A stretch of 64,000 nucleotides of DNA from Rhodosorus marinus (taxonomy: Eukaryota > Rhodophyta > Stylonematophyceae > Stylonematales > Stylonemataceae), in the NCBI GenBank assembly GCA_029953675.1, contig JAMWBK010000004.1, positions 2,912,501 to 2,976,500 on the forward strand, read 5' to 3'. The notes under the pieces are model-generated. The model did no database searches. It was not told where the DNA came from and worked only from the letters and a program-made list of their open reading frames with translations. Made by a program: the position numbers and the translations under genes. Below, piece by piece: positions 22,620 through 33,451 of this stretch (its first letter is position 1; each line of letters begins with the position of its first letter).

Positions 22620-22659
22620 CCGTCACGATCGAACAAGCCCAGATTTTCAATCGTGACGG
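22620..22659. repeat. Inverted repeat, 10-bp arms
   Basis: CCGTCACGAT (22620-22629) is the exact reverse complement of ATCGTGACGG (22650-22659), with a 20-base spacer. It lies in non-coding sequence and has no identified role. Confidence 0.5.
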
Positions 22660-23529
22660 GGGGAAGAAGGTTCTGTTCTGAAGCACACGCACAGTTGTCG
22701 CAGCCAGAACCAGATCATGATTTGTTTGTGCATAGCCACAGTTGCTACATCTACGCGATAGGAAGCCTCCAGCAATCTCCTTTGCGCTATCGAGCAAGGC
22801 AAAGCAAGGCCTACACATGTCTTACCCCAAGGGTCTGGCGACTCACTGACCAGAGCAGCAACATTGTGGGAGACCTGGCCACGTCCTGCATGAGAAACAG
22901 GGCGGGCCACTAGCAGAGCGACCTCGCCGTCACACCGAAGGTTTCTCAGAAGCGAGGTTCTCCTGTTGAATCTAATGTATTCCAAGCTATTACAAGAATG
23001 TGGAAACTGAAGATTTCAACGATGGACGGCAAGGGCACTATCTACCATGGCGTCCTGATGTTTTGGCAATGCAGACAGACGTAAACTTACATAATTGCTC
23101 CCCGAACCGGAATTTTGCAACCACTTCTCTCGTGGGGTCGTCGTTCAGGGAGGCTTTGATTCGCACTGTGCAACCTGCCACTACGGATTATCCCTCAGGG
23201 ATCACTTCTGGGCTCCTGGTATGGACGATGCGCTTTTCCCTGCCAAGCGGTACGAGTGGTTGTGTGAAACCCGCGCCAATCCTCGATCGCGCTATAGGTG
23301 CGCAAGGATGAGATTCAATGTAGTTTGTCACAGCAGACTGGGAGAATGGAGAGGCCAAGCAGTATTATACGGAACATGCGAAAATGAATATGACCAGAAT
23401 GGATGTGTTGGACGCATGTCTCATATCCAGGCTTGTGGAACTACGCATGCGTATCCTGTTGTTCACTTTTCTCCATAGACATACGGCTAGTTTACCAGTT
23501 CTTCTCTTTGCAGTCAGACAAAATGGATT

Positions 23530-25679
23530 TCAAATATTGATGTTCAGCAGAAGGCGACGCGGGTCCTCTATTAAGGTTTTCAATCTCCGCAGGAAGGTCA
23601 CAGCTTCCCTTCCATCAATCAGCCTGTGATCATAGGACAGTGCCAAATACATCATTGGCCGAATAACAATCTGAAGAGCAAAAAAATACAGTGAGCATGT
23701 TGAGATGGTAATCCTTTCCGCTACAATTTCATACTAAAGCCGCTTTTGTGGATGCTCTTTGCAATTGAACTCTCACCTGGTCCTTAACAACAACCGGCCT
23801 CTTCTGAATTGCGTGCATTCCTAGGATTGCACTTTGAGGCATATTGATGATCGGTGTCGACAGCAACGAACCAAACACTCCACCGTTGGAAATCGTGAAA
23901 GTCCCGCCCTGTAAACGCGTCACGATTTAGAGGCGAAGAAGTGTAGTGGCAATGGCTTGCCAAAAGTAGTTTTCGGGTGGCGATGCAGGTGTCTTTACCT
24001 GTAGCTCCTCCAGTGTCAGCGACGCATCCCTCGCCTTCTCTCCAAGTTGAAAGATTACCTTTTCGATCTCCGCAAAACCCATACGCTCGCAACCACGGAT
24101 TGCAGGTACTACGAGACCCGTAGGTGTACTGACCGCAACTGATATGTCCACGTAGTCGCGGTATACGATATCTCCTCCATCAATGAAGGCATTGACCTCG
24201 GGCTGCTCTTGCAGACAGATCGCACTCGCCTATCCAAGTAGATTAGTGAGTGATAAGAGCTACGGAAACTGCTGTCTCCTGGCTTTGATTCTGCCTCTTA
24301 CCTTCACAAACGCCGACATGAAACCAAGCTTTACGTTGTGCTTCTTGAAAAAGTCGTCCTTGTAGTCGCTTCTTAGGTTCATCAACGCGGACATGTCAAC
24401 CTCGTTAAACGTGGTCAAAATAGCAGCGGTGTGCTGGGCTTCTTTCAACCTCTCGGCGATCCGTTTTCTCATTCGAGTCATCGCCACTCTCCGCTCTCCA
24501 GATTGTATTTTGCCCATCTGCTCAAGTTTTTCTGCAACATCATCGAGACTTGCAGTGGCTGGTGGTGGTGGTGGAGGTGGTGGTGGTGGTGGTGGTGGAG
24601 GTGAAGAGGGAGCCTCACTTGCGGGCTCCTCCTTCGCAGCAGCTTCTGCCTCCATTGACGGTTCTGTCAACCAAAAGCGACGTACAGTCAGAAAAAACCT
24701 GGACGCAAGAAACAAGGAGGAGATCGCACCTGATGATTGACCTTCTTGCAAAAATGAGAACGATGCAATCTTTGCTCCTACAGCGACGGTATCCCCTTCC
24801 TTTGCAAGCTGAGCCTGTAAGACGCCGGCCTTGGGCGCTCGCACGTCGACCATAATTTTATCCGTTTCCAACATTACTATAACCTCGTCTTCCTTGAAAG
24901 ATTCTCCTACTTTCTTTTCCCAAACCTGAACTGTGCCCTCCTTGATTGACTCACCCATCTCCGGCACCAAGATGTCCACATTCTCTCCCACAGTCGCAGG
25001 TGCGGCGTCAGAGGCAGTTTCTACTGGCGCTTCAGGAGCCGCAACCGGTTCTGGAGCTTGTTCGACCTCTGGGGTCTGCGCTACTTCATTAGCTGCTGCT
25101 TCAGCTGAACGGGCTCCTGATGGGTTCATTTTAAAAGCGGGCTGACCGACCTCCACGGTGTCTCCTTCTTTGGCCAAAAGCGCAGTGATAACCCCCTTCT
25201 GAGGAGCTCTGACCTCAACAGTAATTTTATCGGTTTCAATCTGGCCGATTACGTCGTCCTCATTAACCTCATCGCCAACATTCCTCAGCCATGCTTGAAG
25301 GGTCCCTAGTGTACAGTCATGCGTACATCATACCCAAAGGTTTAGAATAAATCTGCAATCTGTCCCAAAAAGGAAGAATGGTTGACAGCAGCTACAACCA
25401 TAGTGCAAGCAAAATGCGACCTTGCTCACCTTCCACGATCGATTCTCCCATCTGAGGAACGGATATCGTAACTTCTTCGCCCTTCTTCTTTGCTGCAAAC
25501 GTCCTCACGAACCCATCGCTCTCCCAATTCGTTCTTCTGCACGGGCCGATCCCAACCGAGGTCACCAAATGCCTTTCCAAACTGGAGGTCCGAACCACCC
25601 CCAAACGAGCTCTACACAAACCCGCTCTTCGTATTCCAACGCCTCTCAACAGCGCCTTTCCTACTCGAGAAGAGGACAT
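23530..25679 (-). CDS. DLST: Dihydrolipoyl succinyltransferase (E2o), two lipoyl domains
   Basis: Six exons (25679-25430, 25305-24730, 24663-24302, 24229-23999, 23908-23777, 23670-23530) encode 563 residues. It is the E2 core of mitochondrial 2-oxoglutarate dehydrogenase and transfers succinyl groups to CoA. After a basic presequence-like N-terminus ([20 protein letters not shown]) come two lipoyl domains, each with a lipoyl-lysine ETDKI motif (QIETDKITV and MLETDKIMV). An Ala/Pro-rich linker and a run of 14 prolines follow. The catalytic domain starts at [18 protein letters not shown], continues through [17 protein letters not shown] and ends with the active-site [13 protein letters not shown]. 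Most E2o proteins I know have one lipoyl domain. No E3-binding domain is evident, as is usual for E2o. Introns are 124, 66, 72, 90 and 106 bp. The donor of exon 2 has two possible positions (24730 preferred). Confidence 0.95.
24559..24606 (-). repeat. Trinucleotide repeat encoding polyproline linker
   Basis: On the plus strand GGT/GGA triplets repeat. Read on the minus strand they are CCx codons giving 14 consecutive prolines between the second lipoyl domain region and the catalytic domain of DLST. Length polymorphism is likely at such a tract. Confidence 0.85.
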
Positions 25680-27696
25680 CTTGCCCTCTCCAATCCCGTA
25701 CCGGCTCCGATCAACTAAATGCAACCGCAATACTCAACCAACTCGCCCTAAGCAAAAATAACGTCGGTCACAACAAAAAGCAGACTGCAAAGCTCCTATA
25801 AGCCTCTACCTCCGTCCTATCCATTCATCAGAAACCCTTCTCCCTCCTTTCAATCCACACCTGCCGCTTTCTTTACCCACAACCTCCCCCCCCATCTCTT
25901 CCAAACCCGCCCCTCGCCCCTCGACGTCCGACGAACAGACCCCCAACCAAACCCTACCCATAACGACTTTCATAGCGAAATTGTTTGATATTCGATACCA
26001 CGGGTTCAAGTAAATTCGCCACGGTACCCAAAAAGCGCATTAGTTTACAAAAAACAACAACAAGAAATACTATGGATTTTAAAGGGGGGTTTAGTATTCT
26101 TTTCTTCCAACAAGTGCGAAAATCAATGCATCGCGAAGTCAGGTCTATTATAGTGGATATCTCTGCAATTCTGAATACTTTTTTTTGGGGGGGAGTGGAA
26201 AATTAAACGTCACATCGAACCCGCGGTATTCCTCTTTTTTATTAAAAATACCACCTGTAAACTTGAGAGTTTTCAGAGTAGTAGAATCAGGGGCAGTAGA
26301 GGTCTTGATGATTTTAATTTCATCGACGATTGAAAATATTTTGATTAGTAGCATACTTGTGTACCCCCCTTCCAAAGAAATCGTACTTAGGCGTTGAAGC
26401 TCTGTCGGTTAAAATTATGATCGTCTAATTGGAGAATAAAACTAAATACACGCAATAAACAATAAATATTCAATGTATTCAATCATTATAAGATTTTCTA
26501 TGGTTCAATTGGTTTGATGGCAGTCAACTGTTCTTCAGGCCGTTGAATTCTGGATAAATTATGAATAGAAGGCGTTTTATCGATAAATCCATTTTGCTGG
26601 TTCCTGCTATACGACCCACTGTTTGTGTTGGGAATTGGAGTGGGAGGGTTGCGACCACGGCGGAGTACAGTCAAGGTCCTCCTGAACTTGGTATGTCAGA
26701 TCTTTCGTGGTTATGAATTTCTAGTAGTTCAAGAGAATCAACTCTTCTGTCCCGCTGTGCCGCGACTCATTCGTAGATTCCGTTTGAAGGGTAGCGTGCT
26801 GGATTCAGTTTGTGAATCTCTGCGCACAACCTCTCAGATAGACCGTAAATAAAGCTCGTCAATCGCCAAATTGAGCTTTCTTGCGGTTTTGAGTGGAAGT
26901 AGGCGCCCTCATAAACCAGCCGTTTTTGACTCAGGCTATGGCTGAGCGCAGCACTAGAATATTTACTGATCTATTACGGACAAGCTCTGTACCCTTCAAA
27001 TTGAAAGAAGGCGGGATCTGGCCTCTTGTGATCTGAGCATACTTGCTGCTGGCAAGCAGCGTAACCATAACCTTCAGTGGGCTCCTTCCTGCTACAGCAC
27101 AAAAGTTTTTCAAACTCTTGTCTAACGGCGGAAGGTCAGGTTAACACCCCACCGTGGTAGCCGTAGCCTTAACTGGTCAGCTGCATAATGCAGCATCTAC
27201 ACATAACCAGAGACGAAACCTACATTTTCTGGCCCTGAACCCAACCATCTAAGTAACCGTCGGGTTTTTCGCTGGACCTGGCTCTAGGCCCCGAACTGGT
27301 TGGAATCTAAAAACAACCCTCCTCGATGTTTGCACGATTTTCTTCTGAATTCATACTAATACTCCTCTAGATCGGATGGAAGGGCAAGTAGTTCTCACTA
27401 TTAAAAATATTTAAAACACATGAAGTTGGCAATCTTCATTATTTTTAAAGAGTAAAAGTTGGTTGTCAGTTTTCCAGTTAAAAAAGGAACTAAGGAAAAA
27501 GGATAACGAATTTTGGCGCAAAAAGCTGAGAGTTGCCTGCACGCTGGGCAAGTTTCCACTCGGGAACTCTGTCCATCTTCACTTCAAACAGATGGATTCT
27601 TTGGTTGGGAGGATATACGATGGGCTTGAAGGTGAAGGGCAAACCTGAACAGTGCTGCTTTTCATTTTTGTGAAGTCCTTTGAAGACTACTGGGAG
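25680..27696. other. Divergent upstream region of DLST, AT-rich further on
   Basis: Positions 25800-25930 on the plus strand are pyrimidine and C-rich, with an 8-base C run at 25886-25893: the sense strand of DLST is G-rich here. Positions 26000-26560 are AT-rich. Frames at 26625-26852 and 27463-27648 are not supported as genes. The latter lies just upstream of the membrane-protein gene and could belong to a missed first exon. Confidence 0.45.
25800..25930 (-). promoter_or_regulatory. G-rich sense-strand tract upstream of DLST
   Basis: The strand shown has repeated CCC/TCC words and an 8-C run. In the orientation of DLST this is a G/purine-rich tract beginning about 120 bp before the ATG. 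Similar tracts occur upstream of PEPC, MDH, the SOUL gene and others, which suggests a shared promoter feature. No TATA box or defined initiator was identified. Confidence 0.35.
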
Positions 27697-28791
27697 ATGG
27701 AATCCTCAGACTCTCAACGGTGGGCCAGTTCAAGAGGAGTCAAGTCGAGCTTGCAAATTTTATGGGAGCTGAAATGGATGGTTGCTGGGGTTCTGGTCCT
27801 ACTCTCTGCAATTGTGTATCAAGCGGACTTTTGGGTTCTGGGAACTGTGTTTGTGACTATAGCTTTGACAAGTATAAGTGTTGTCACGTATCAGGTTATT
27901 CTTATTCTGTGAGTTGTCTAACCAAGCTCATTCTCCATTCAGATTTGATTCCAGAGCTGATTCCCCAACGTGATGGGTGCTGTCTCTCTCTTGTCACAGG
28001 GACATCGTAGGTGTATTCATGAACCTATGTGAAGGTTTGTTTTTGTCTGCAAGAGTTCAAGCTCAGATTAGGGAGATGCAGATAGAGGTAAGCATAAGCA
28101 TGGATAGTTGGAGACGAGAATCGACGGAATTCGACAAGGTTTGAAACATCTGAACAGAATCGTGTTGTTATATTGACCTGTACAAGGCTTTTGCTAAATC
28201 TGTTGAACATGATCTGATGTGGAAGCACGTCGGTGAACGATTTTCGGATTTATGCTCAGAAACTTTGCTGGACGAGCAGCTTATTGAAAGTATAGTGGGA
28301 GCGTTTGAAACGGAACTAACGAATGTCTTCATCGAGAATCCGGTTTTCTCGATCAACCAGTTGCGGTTAAGTCGGTTCATTGATGGTGGAGGATCCTTTG
28401 AGGAAACAGTTTCAGAACAAGATCAGGACGCAATGAGTATCCAAAGAGCGAGATCCGCGGTGAGGCTGTTTCATAGTGCTTTTAAGACGCGTCGGTCAGA
28501 ACGCCTGCCTCGACTGGTTCCTGCCGCGTTGTCGAATGGAGCGGTTGCGTTGATACAAAATCCGGCCTTAACCGACGTTTCAATTTTGGTAAGCAGGAGT
28601 TTGACCTTTCTAGATTGAGCGCAGTCGTCAGTTGATTGTGGACGGTTCATGCGTTTCGTAATACTTCCGTACAGATAATGAAGAGGCTAATGACGTCGGA
28701 TACGATAATGCGCTGTATCATTCGGATAATCTTGGCACTTCCAAACTCTGTCTATTCACGATTCGCGCAACTCATGCACGAAATATACTGA
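27697..28791 (+). CDS. Unknown membrane protein, four exons
   Basis: Exons 27697-27908, 28000-28087, 28187-28588 and 28675-28791 join in consistent phase with introns of 91, 99 and 86 bp (donors GTGAGT, GTAAGC, GTAAGC), giving 272 residues. Residues about 22-68 hold two closely spaced hydrophobic segments (WMVAGVLVLLSAIVYQ and WVLGTVFVTIALTSISVV), so the protein probably forms a membrane hairpin. The rest is helical and soluble-like, with a Ser/Arg-rich patch near TRRSERLPRL. I do not recognise a family, and sorting-nexin-type PXA proteins were considered but not supported. The start is the first ATG of the frame, though an upstream exon is possible because the region at 27590-27650 can be read in frame with it. 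It is transcribed away from DLST. Confidence 0.6.
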
Positions 28792-30904
28792 CGTCGAGAT
28801 ATCAGGTCGTCTATATTGTCCGGTGATGCTGTATATACTGCTGGATTCGGTGTTGAGAGCCTCTCACACACCCATGTCTGCTCGATCAAAGGAGCTCATC
28901 GGAGAAAGAGATCGGCAAATAAGATTACTCGCTCTTTATCTTAACGCGGGCGCTTTGAGCACCCGTGCGGAGTCAATCTGGTGCCCTGTTCCGCGACACG
29001 GCTGTACAGGGGAACACTAATTATGACCTATAATAATAACAGGAATCTAACATCTAGATGAGCACGCATGAACTTGTGGCCTTGCTTGCGTGCATTCCAA
29101 GCTTAAATTAATATTGAACATTGCGGGCAAAACAAAAGCGATCGCGGTTCAGGAAAGAACAATACCCAAATTCTCCGGCCTCTCTGCGACGCCTCTGCCG
29201 CTCCGCCCTGGTTAAGTGGTAGCAGCAAACGTGGCCAACGAGAGCAAATACCCGTCTGGTTCAAATGTGAACTCTTCCGAATGGCCAACTTAGCGTGTGA
29301 GCAGATTCCATTCAAAACGTTTTTGCGATGAAAACTGAATTTCGCGTGTCGCCGATCTTCGGGAGTTTGTTAGCAGAGCAGAAGCGGCGCAAACAGTTTG
29401 TTGGTAAGCCTATCTGGCGAACTTAACTCGATCCCAGCTTTCACTTGCCCCTTGATGCAATTGATAGGGACCCGTTCGCAGGCGACGAGAAGCGCTAGGG
29501 TTCACGCCCTGGGAAACTTGCTGAATCAGGTTTTTTGACACATGTAATCTGAAGCCATAAACTACATCCCACGCGCTCGCAGGCTGACATAATTCCTGGA
29601 GACCGCACCTCACTATGGCGTTCCGGGCTTGTAAGATCCAGCATCCTTGTAAGAGATAAGCCCTACACGTGGGATGATGCTCTTCAGTTACCATCTGAAT
29701 CGCTTCTGTATTTCGTCCTGCTAACAATTCGTTCTACACTTCGAAATGACCTGTAGACGCTAGGGATTCTCCGCTCCACCATTGGATATACCACTGCGAA
29801 ACTCACCAAAATGATTGACATAAAATAAATTGACTGAGAGTTGTGGATAACAATTGCATCCCTTGCCCCCCCCTAGCTTGGAATCAAACTTTAATCTCAA
29901 GTACACTTTAAAATTCTCTGAAAGAGCAATATCCCACTTTCTATCAAGATCTCCAGGGGTAAAACCCCATCGAGTTCTTCTTGTTGAAATTTATTGTTGT
30001 CAAAATAGTACAATCTAAACGCCAGAAAAACTACAACGCTTTTGTGGTGATGCGGTAGAGACGATAAATTATTATTGAATAGTGCAATATATTCCGTTCC
30101 AGAATACTAACAGAGAACAAATGCGACAGAAAATCGATTAAAAAACTCTCAAGCAACCCTGTAATTGGACTACCAAAGTGAATCCTTCCTATTACCTCAA
30201 TACCAACCGTCCAAGTGAATTTTTCTAGATAATTATTTTCGTTATTCTATTTCAACTCCATTTCAGTTCATGTCAGAGTGAATCGTTAACAGAAACTGAT
30301 CCAGCCATGATGGGAGGAGTTAGGAGACGGGGGGGGGGGTAGACCAACATCCAGGGTTAATCCCAACGAAATTTGAGTTTTTGACTAAGCGTTGATAGAT
30401 CGAAATATCGTCTTAATATTTTTATGATAAGAAAGTCTTGTGGTTTTTGGGGTGGTGGTGGATACCCCTTGCGGAACATTAACAAGGACCGAGGAATTAG
30501 AGAACCCGTGAAAGGGATCTCTGAAATTCGTGCTTAGGTTGGATGGATAAATATTTTGTTTCAACGAAATGCGGTCGATGTTCAGATCTCATCTTAGTTA
30601 GCAATGAAATTTCCGCAGATTTGGACCGAGCAAAAGGTTCATTACGCTGTCCATTCTGTTCTCGTTGAAGAGTTTGCGAGGATAGAATTGATAATTGGGT
30701 AGTTCAGCAACCGAGGTTCTCGCTGAAAGACCTATGGGCCATGTTCTTGGGTACGGGGATGGTTTAGTTTGATAAGAATATATGTATCTCTTTCTCACCT
30801 GGCGGGTGTGGGAAGAGAAACTTCGAGGTGTTGGGGGTTGACTGGGGTGAAAAACTGAAAGACGTCAGGGAGTGAGAGTGCGTTTCTTAAGTTCTTCTTC
30901 CCGG
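28792..30904. other. Intergenic, no gene seen
   Basis: Frames here are short and overlapping. Positions 29800-30300 are AT-rich, a G run lies at about 30330-30340, and the last 100 bases before the next gene are G-rich on the plus strand. Nothing else is recognised. Confidence 0.45.
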
Positions 30905-31375
30905 ATGGGATCTCCTAGGTTAGGTAGCAAGAGGGCAGCAGACCCTTGGAGGCTCAGCGACAGAAAGCCATCAACGGAGAGTAAGGATAGCGACACGAAG
31001 CAGCGACCATCGGACGGTGAGAACGATCCATGGGGGATTCGGGAGTACCAGAAGAAGAAGGCCGTGATTGTCAGCAATGACCCCTGGGGAATCCAACTGT
31101 CTGAACAGAGGCTGAGCATGGCTCGAGAAGAGACTGAACCAGACGTACCAAGCGCACAACCGAAGAAAAAGAGCTCGAGAGTCCTCAAGGCTTTCAAAAA
31201 GGTTGAGCAAAAACCACTTGACGTTGTGTGTAGCCAGAGCTTTTGCGTACCATACGACGAAATGCTGGAGGCATGCGCAGGACGCCACGACGGCAGGAAG
31301 AAGCCGCGTTTTGTATTCTTGACAAAACCGTTTTCCTCGTTTGGAAAGCTCATCCAGAAACCCGTTGCTGTCTAG
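30905..31375 (+). CDS. Basic protein with three DPW motifs
   Basis: This single frame of 156 residues starts at the first ATG (MGSPRLGSKRAADPW). Three short motifs repeat in the N-terminal half: ADPWRL, NDPWGIREY and NDPWGIQLSE, roughly 30 and 20 residues apart in Ser/Lys/Glu-rich, low-complexity sequence. DPW and DPF motifs in unfolded segments are known ligands of the alpha-adaptin ear of AP-2 in endocytic proteins such as epsins, so an adaptor-binding role is possible but only inferred. The C-terminal 60 residues are basic with one Cys-containing stretch (SQSFCVPYDEML). The opposite strand also has a long frame, which weakens the call. The repeated motif and G-rich upstream DNA favour this strand. 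Additional exons may exist. Confidence 0.45.
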   Translation: MGSPRLGSKRAADPWRLSDRKPSTESKDSDTKQRPSDGENDPWGIREYQKKKAVIVSNDPWGIQLSEQRLSMAREETEPDVPSAQPKKKSSRVLKAFKKVEQKPLDVVCSQSFCVPYDEMLEACAGRHDGRKKPRFVFLTKPFSSFGKLIQKPVAV

Positions 31376-32316
31376 GGCCAGCTCGCGGGTGTCAGACACT
31401 TGCCCTTGGTCCAATAACTGGATGTCTTGAGTACACAACGTAAGTAAACTATATATGCTTGTTTTCCTTTCCTCAAAGTCAAGAGCTGCTGATCATGCCA
31501 CACAGAGAGAGTTTACATCAAGCAACCAGACCAGTGGTGCCGGTAGCGTGAGTTGAATCCTGGTGGGAAAGAGACTCACGTCAACATCCTCCGTGTTGTG
31601 CAAACACTAATATGTGAGTTGCTTCAGCAAACATACCTTGGATATACTCCAATCTGGACTTGGGGCGTGCGCGAGAACCGGGACTCAGTGTATATTTCGT
31701 ACCTAGCCTGGGAGCGTCATATGCTTATGACGTGAACATGTAGCCTACGTACCAAAATCCTTAGTTAACGGCACTCAAACGGTATCTTGACCAAGTTTTT
31801 CAAGACCGGTATCTCGTACAGGCCAAGCTGAGCCTGGACCCGCCTCTGAACGGTCTACAGGCTCTCTAGTCTACAGATGAGCATCAAGCTCGCGACCTAG
31901 TGTGCACCGTTCGGTTTGCACTCGGTGAGAAGCTAAGGGACGCCACAAATAAAAAAAAAATACCAAAAATCTCTCAGCTCTATCCTCTGTGATTGAGTTC
32001 CCACCGTAGCAGGTGATAAATCTATCTAGAATTGACCGAGATGCCAAGGTATTGCCAAGCACAGGAGCCGACCACGAACAAGAAGAACGGACAGCCTGTC
32101 ACAGTACCACGGGACAGCTGTGAAAGGTTGATCGACAGCCTGTCCCTTATGAGAATTCAAATTTTTTCTCATGCTGACATTGCGGCATTTGGAGGTTTCA
32201 CTTGAGTTGAGGCATGAGGAGGAGGATTGTCAAGCTACAGTCGAAGATGATGAGCTTGGAACATGGAAATTTGTGTACATATGTAAGACGAAGCTCTTGA
32301 CAGATTAGGGGTAGTA
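31376..32316. other. Intergenic, no gene seen
   Basis: No recognisable coding sequence. The word GACAGCCTGTC occurs twice near 32090-32145, with a CACAG/CTGTG hairpin between the copies. Nothing else stands out. Confidence 0.45.
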
Positions 32317-33451
32317 ATGTCGTTTGCAAATTCAAAAGAGAGAGATGATCGGAGCACGAGCGGGTCTGCCGTGAGTGAGTTGTCAGTACTTGTTTCGACG
32401 ATTCACACGAACAATCAGGTTTTGAAGAGGCTGGTGAATCTACCTTCGGATAAGCCAAGACAGAGGAGCCTTGACGAGCTTGTTTCGAGGAACAAGGCAG
32501 CGCAAGCTGAAGGGGAAAGGCTTGCACATAGTTTGGAAAGGGAAAAACCACAGTCAGTCCGTGATGAGGTTGCGGCGAATAAGCTCGTGAGAGATTTTCG
32601 AAGCGTCGTTCGAGAATTTCAGGATGTGAGGAAGATCTTAGAGTCTCAGGAGAAAGTGAATGAAGTCTCCCCATATGGGCCTCGGAAAATAACTACCAAA
32701 GTCCTCAAGCCCGAACCTGGCGAGAAAACGTACCTTTTGGGGGGGGGTGATCAACTATCTCAATCGCAGCTCCTTTTGCTGGATGTAAGTTCTAACTGGG
32801 TGCATACTCAATGGAAATTGACAAGATCAAGCACATTTAGCAAGCACTGCCTTCCGTTGTAGGAGGAAGAACAGCAACAACAAGTAGAGGCTAGGGCTCT
32901 CGCCTCGAATCAACAATACATGGAATCGAGACAAACAGCCCTGAGTAGAGTGCACAACCAATTTCAGGAGGTGAATGAAATATTTAAGGATCTTGGCGTT
33001 GTTATAATTGACCAAGGTGCTCAGTTGGATGAAGTGGAGGCGGATACGGCTCAAGCTCGCTCCGATCTACGACTAGGAAACGTCGAAATCAAGAAAGGAC
33101 AAGCACGTCTAAGGGTGAGTGTGCAGACAAATCGTCCCACTACTCGAATGGTCCAATTTTCTTTTGGAAACCAACTATCGGTCTTATGCCAGAACACCCG
33201 CCGCGTTTTATTGGCGAGGACGATCGTACCTCAATCGATACTGGTTGGCCTCTGGCATATTGGTGCGGTTCGGAGAACGAGTCTTCCTGCTCGATCGCAC
33301 AGTGCGCTCTTAGTTCCTTGCAACTGAAACGGTTGAGAGTTCCTAACCCCGAAAACTCTCCCCTTCGCAGGCAAGACGAAAATTTTTCTTTCTAGCGCTG
33401 ATCATTGTTGCTGTAACGATCGTCGTCTTGCTCCTCGTGCTTCTACACTAA
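32317..33451 (+). CDS. Syntaxin, Qa-SNARE of endosomal/vacuolar type
   Basis: Three exons (32317-32784, 32863-33114, 33371-33451) encode 266 residues. Qa-SNAREs supply one helix of the four-helix bundle that fuses membranes. The N-terminal helical region (about 20-110) contains NKLVRDFRSVVREF, which resembles the Habc and linker of syntaxin 7/Pep12/SYP2 proteins. The SNARE motif (about 177-238) reads VNEIFKDLGVVIIDQGAQLD, where the Gln of DQG is the zero-layer residue. The last exon encodes the tail anchor (FFFLALIIVAVTIVVLLLVLL) after a basic ARRK, so the protein sits cytosol-facing in an endomembrane. Introns are 78 and 256 bp; the second is the largest in the window. Assignment to an endosomal or vacuolar compartment is inferred from the N-terminal similarity. 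Confidence 0.88.

Larger units (their letters stand above)
19266..23529. other. Long gene-poor interval
   Basis: About 4.3 kb without a supported gene. It holds a 24-bp near-perfect palindrome (20150-20173), an exact 121-bp tandem duplication (20614-20851) and a 10-bp inverted repeat (22620-22659), each listed separately. Overlapping frames at 22402-22985 (minus) and 23000-23478 (plus) reach about 130 codons but show no domain and read equally well on both strands. I see nothing else. Confidence 0.45.

Noticed and set aside
23095-23478. A 127-codon plus frame with CxxCH (CATCHYG)
   Set aside because: No surrounding cytochrome features, no splice-consistent extension, and frames of similar length lie on the other strand.
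27629-27649. A 21-bp intron linking an upstream exon at 27590 to the orphan membrane protein
   Set aside because: No homology supports the upstream residues, and the first ATG at 27697 gives a complete protein.
27909-27999. Two very short introns (46 and 30 bp) around a 15-base exon in the orphan membrane protein
   Set aside because: One 91-bp intron from the strong GTGAGT donor to CACAG keeps the frame and is simpler.
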